Shown piece after piece: positions 61,461 to 64,000 of a DNA stretch of 64,000 nucleotides (the stretch's first letter is position 1; every line of letters starts with the position of its first letter). The notes beneath the pieces were generated by a model that searched no databases, was not told the DNA's origin, and saw nothing but the letters and a program-made list of their open reading frames with translations. The translations under genes were made by a program, and so were the position numbers. The stretch spans positions 271,858-335,857 of the forward strand of contig NZ_JAWKWO010000006.1 of the NCBI RefSeq assembly GCF_041397485.1. The letters are read 5' to 3'. Source of the DNA: Zhengella sp020637775. GTDB taxonomy: Bacteria; Pseudomonadota; Alphaproteobacteria; Rhizobiales; Rhizobiaceae.

Positions 61461-62270
61461 TTAGAACTCCGAACTGTCCGCGCGTATCGCTTCAAGTTCC
61501 TCTTTCGACAAGGATGCCCGCATGAACTCATCGAAGCTTGCAAGATCCTCGACGGTTGGAATGTTACTCTGATCATTCAGCGCACGTAGTTCGTCAGCAA
61601 CATCACGTCTGCTGATGGTGTCGAGAATGACCGGCCCATTTTCTAGTTGATACTGAAGCGAGCCATTCATCATGTTGATACGGCCGTAGCCTGGCGCGTA
61701 GGCGATCGAGTTGTTTCGCCCACGCACTTCATGTTTGGCAAAGGATACTCTGAGGTGTTCAAGTCTCGAAAAAGGAATATGCGCTCGGCGAAGGTCAATT
61801 TTTATCGTCTCGATGATCGATGGATCGGCAGCAATCTGCCTCAATTGCTTTGCACGCATCTCACGACCGGCGTGAAGATACCCCTGATCTTCTTCTAAGC
61901 TCGCTGCCTTGAGTTCCAAGCCTCCATTGTTCGCCAGTTTGATGATGTCCTTCGCTCGTGCCCTCCAGGTCCTCAGGAGCTCGTAGGCTGCAAAGATCCA
62001 CATCTGCGACTGAGCATTAAGAAACATTGTGGTCGGAGGGGTCTTATCCGTCTGAAAGTATTCCTGAAGCGTGTGATGCTCGAGGTTCATGATGAACTGA
62101 TCGACCACCGCCAGGTTCGTCACCTGCAGGCCGAGATACATGTCATCGCGAAGCAAAGCCAATGAATGAAGCGCTGACGTCAATTCGTGCGACGTGATGT
62201 CGGTGTGCGGCCTGAAACTCGACTCCTGATCCGCCACATAGTCATCGTCAAAGAATTCATCGCGATCCAT
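61461..62270 (-). CDS. Hypothetical protein of the accessory region
   Basis: A 269-residue soluble protein, mostly helical, with an acidic N-terminus (MDRDEFFDDDYVADQ). No signal peptide, membrane helix or known motif is seen. LRTWRARAKDIIKLANNGG and LRRAHIPFSRLEHLRVSFAKHEVRG are basic and might bind nucleic acid, but that is a guess. It lies 3 nt downstream of the GNAT toxin gene, so all three leftward genes may share a transcript. Lower in GC than the chromosome. Confidence 0.75.
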   Translation of the reverse strand: MDRDEFFDDDYVADQESSFRPHTDITSHELTSALHSLALLRDDMYLGLQVTNLAVVDQFIMNLEHHTLQEYFQTDKTPPTTMFLNAQSQMWIFAAYELLRTWRARAKDIIKLANNGGLELKAASLEEDQGYLHAGREMRAKQLRQIAADPSIIETIKIDLRRAHIPFSRLEHLRVSFAKHEVRGRNNSIAYAPGYGRINMMNGSLQYQLENGPVILDTISRRDVADELRALNDQSNIPTVEDLASFDEFMRASLSKEELEAIRADSSEF

Positions 62271-62273
62271 TAT

Positions 62274-62828
62274 CTATCCTGACGCTTCCCTAGCGGTTGC
62301 TATGGGCATGAAGAGCCGAAGCGGCTGATCTGGAAGGGGGATGAATCCGAAGCTCTCATAGTAGTTCTTGCGACGGGTGACAGCGTCTACATTTCCATCA
62401 TCAAATACGTCCAACATGACCACGCAGGTTCCAATTTCCTCCGAGGCGCGTGCAATCCTGTCGAGTGCGTCAGCCACCAGTGCACTTCCCAAGCCATTGC
62501 CCTGATGCTTCTCATCGACGCCGATCATGGCTATGAACGCCGCAGGAAGCAGTCCATGCTTCATAGCTTTCTTTTTGTAGGAAGCAGGCATCTCCTTGAC
62601 ATCGACCGCATGCATGTTGATGCCGTAAAAACCTACAATCTGGTTCTCAGCGTCAATAACGACCCATATGCGAACGACATCTGCTTTGGCACCCTTTTTC
62701 GCCGTCAGCTTTAGGTAATTGTCGATTTGTGGGACGCCACAAGAAAAAGCCGCCCGATCATGTGTCTTTGGATCGAACGGCTGAATTTTGAATGGTACTT
62801 GTTTTTCCGTATCAGTCGGCATTCGCAA
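62274..62828 (-). CDS. GNAT toxin of a type II toxin-antitoxin system (TacT-like)
   Basis: A 184-residue acetyltransferase. The N-terminal pattern HDRAAFSCGVPQIDNYLKLTAKKGAKADVVRIWVV is that of the TacT/AtaT toxin group, which acetylates the amino group of aminoacyl-tRNA and blocks translation. The acetyl-CoA site is IGVDEKHQGNGLGSALVADALDRI, where Q/R-x-x-G-x-G/A reads QGNGLG. The conserved Tyr near the end is in NYYESFGFIPL. It overlaps its antitoxin gene by 17 nt, the usual coupled order. Confidence 0.88.
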   Translation of the reverse strand: MRMPTDTEKQVPFKIQPFDPKTHDRAAFSCGVPQIDNYLKLTAKKGAKADVVRIWVVIDAENQIVGFYGINMHAVDVKEMPASYKKKAMKHGLLPAAFIAMIGVDEKHQGNGLGSALVADALDRIARASEEIGTCVVMLDVFDDGNVDAVTRRKNYYESFGFIPLPDQPLRLFMPIATAREASG

Positions 62829-63126
62829 TCAGCTTCTTGCGAATTGCAAACGCTTCTTGCAGTCGCTTGGTTGGCTTCGGAGGATTATCGAGCGCATTGA
62901 AGAATGCTTCTCTATCCGCCTTGCTTTCAAGGACCGTCACTTTGTGTGCTTCAATCGTCGATTGGGCAGCGCTGTAAGCAGCGCTCACGATAAAAGAACT
63001 GACATCGACGCCGTTCAGTGTTGCTGCACGGTTGATCGTATCTTTTACAGACGGCTGCGTGCGTGCCTCAAGGCGAGCACTCTTCGGCTCATCGACTGAA
63101 ACTGTCGCATCTTCAAATGCTAACAT
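62812..63126 (-). CDS. DUF1778 antitoxin (TacA-like)
   Basis: A 104-residue protein with the DUF1778 pattern: a ribbon-helix-helix-like N-terminal half (PSVKDTINRAATLNGVDVSSFIVSAAYSAAQSTIEAH) and a C-terminal toxin-binding segment (VTVLESKADREAFFNALDNPPKPTKRLQEAF). It should neutralise the downstream GNAT toxin and repress their operon. The ATG at 63126 has a perfect AAAGGAGG; the frame is open to 63186. Confidence 0.9.
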   Translation of the reverse strand: MLAFEDATVSVDEPKSARLEARTQPSVKDTINRAATLNGVDVSSFIVSAAYSAAQSTIEAHKVTVLESKADREAFFNALDNPPKPTKRLQEAFAIRKKLIANAD

Positions 63127-63190
63127 GATTGCCTCCTTTCCGGCGTTAGGGCCAACCCGAACACTCAGGTTAAAGTGAACCTCCACCTAT

Positions 63191-63237
63191 GTACGGGAGA
63201 TAGGCGTACATGTCAAGTGTACGGGAATTAGCCGTAC
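63191..63237. promoter_or_regulatory. Pair of operator-like repeats upstream of the antitoxin gene
   Basis: Two 19-nt copies, GTACGGGAGATAGGCGTAC (63191-63209) and GTACGGGAATTAGCCGTAC (63219-63237), with 16 of 19 positions shared and a 28-nt period. Each is itself an inverted repeat with GTACG/CGTAC ends. They sit where a DUF1778 antitoxin would bind to repress the operon. Confidence 0.75.
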
Positions 63238-63245
63238 GACAAAAC

Positions 63246-64000
63246 TTAAGCGTTTCGCAACATCTCGCGCACCGTGTTCCTTTCGATCAAACGCGAAAAT
63301 TTCTTGTAGTCACTGTTCTCTTTCTGCCAGCGACCAGCAACGATTGACACGTGTACACCCGCCTGTTGGCTTACTTCCTCGACTTCCTCCGTCCGCGCAA
63401 ACTTTTTCTTACAAATCTTGGCGAACTTCGATGGCACTAGACTGTTCTTGGCAAGTTTGTCAGCTTGCGCCTCGATTTCGTCATCGGTTTCGATATCCAG
63501 TTCATCGAAAAACACGTGGTCTGTCGACGAAAGAATTTGGTAATGCTCCACGAGATGGGCCAATTCGTGAAGCAGCGTAAACCAAAAATTATCGATCCTG
63601 TCGTGGCGCAAGGTCAATCCAATAACCGGTGTCTTACCGTTCAGGAGCATAATGGCGCCATCTAAAAACGTGCCTGGCAATAGCGGTAAAACCACAACGA
63701 TGATACCGTTCTTTGACAGCTCCTCGACGGCTATACGCGGCCCCTGTGGATGTGTGCTGAGTTGCGCAATGCAACGCAAGAATTTCTTGTCAATTGCGGT
63801 CCTTGAAAACTCGCCAATTGGTGGTTTGCGCATCGCTTTTTGAAGAACCGCCGCTTGCCAAATGAGCAATGCATTAACGTCGGTTTTTCCACTCGCTCGC
63901 TGCGTGCGTGTTTTCCTATTCAGCCTTGGGACGTGGTTTTGTCCGAACGAAGCGTTGAGAAATTCACCCACACCATCCAAACTAATATCGAACCCAAGCT
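63246..64000 (-). CDS. ImmA/IrrE-type metallopeptidase domain protein (partial, cut by window edge)
   Basis: At least 251 codons, with the frame still open at the window edge, so the N-terminus is missing. The zinc motif HELAH is in FWFTLLHELAHLVEHYQ, and DDEIEAQADKLAKNSLVP is the usual downstream block of the ImmA/IrrE (DUF955) family. These peptidases often come with an N-terminal XRE HTH and cleave phage or stress repressors; any HTH would be outside the window. It lies upstream of the toxin-antitoxin pair on the same strand. Confidence 0.82.
   Translation of the reverse strand, partial: LGFDISLDGVGEFLNASFGQNHVPRLNRKTRTQRASGKTDVNALLIWQAAVLQKAMRKPPIGEFSRTAIDKKFLRCIAQLSTHPQGPRIAVEELSKNGIIVVVLPLLPGTFLDGAIMLLNGKTPVIGLTLRHDRIDNFWFTLLHELAHLVEHYQILSSTDHVFFDELDIETDDEIEAQADKLAKNSLVPSKFAKICKKKFARTEEVEEVSQQAGVHVSIVAGRWQKENSDYKKFSRLIERNTVREMLRNA

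Overview
The window looks like an origin-proximal chromosome segment of an alphaproteobacterium, most likely of the order Hyphomicrobiales (Rhizobiales). The evidence is gene content and order: parB-parA-rsmG-mnmG-mnmE-rho-hemJ-hemE facing PPSR-maf-aroE-coaE-dnaQ, then secB, a Tim44-like gene, mltA, hslU-hslV and hisB-DUF2628-hisH-hisA-hisF-hisE-coaA. An IalB-family protein, a GAAC-N7-GAAC LexA box, clustered GANTC (CcrM) sites and a DUF1402 protein agree with this. Most of the window is GC-rich. There is a lower-GC stretch at about 34.7-40.6 kb (parB to mnmE) and another after the tRNA-Arg at 61.2 kb. All functions below are read from sequence by eye; no database search was run.

Layout. 0-13.5 kb: housekeeping genes (phhB, an ECF sigma factor, ialB, rlmN, argG, an M3 oligopeptidase, asd) plus two transporters; a MarR gene with a 21-bp palindromic operator sits beside a Bcr/CflA-type efflux gene. 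13.8-22.5 kb: a PAP2 phosphatase, leuB and leuD separated by an M23 peptidase and small genes, an FAD oxidoreductase, and a short overlapping operon (CoA-ester lyase, DUF1737, M20 amidohydrolase). 22.5-30.6 kb: a single-domain response regulator, a zincin, the SOS mutagenesis operon imuA-imuB-dnaE2 behind a LexA box, then GNAT and TetR. 30.7-33.5 kb: Trm112-like, LON-domain, thioredoxin/TPR and YbaK-like genes, then tRNA-Gly(GCC).

33.6-48 kb is the origin neighbourhood: holA, parB, parA, rsmG, mnmG, mnmE, rho, hemJ and hemE point left; PPSR, maf, aroE, coaE and dnaQ point right. The gap between hemE and PPSR (43574-43988) has near-consensus DnaA boxes, a 17-bp AT-rich palindrome and five GANTC sites within 44 bp, so it is the probable oriC. 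Four parS-like sites lie 4-7 kb away beside parAB, with weaker matches further out.

48-61 kb: fxsA, timA, mltA-smr-XRE, DUF1402, hslU, a membrane protein, hslV (with a 15-bp tandem repeat upstream) and the his/coaA operon. The most unusual observation is here. Both hisA and hisF are preceded by a 36-codon minigene that copies the first part of the gene it precedes, carries Asn at the catalytic Asp, runs into a shared 49-nt repeat at codon 16, and stops on top of the start of the intact gene.

61.2 kb to the end: tRNA-Arg(CCG) followed by lower-GC accessory DNA. It holds a protein of unknown function, a DUF1778/GNAT (TacA/TacT-like) toxin-antitoxin pair with two operator-like repeats, and the visible part of an ImmA/IrrE-type metallopeptidase gene cut by the window edge.
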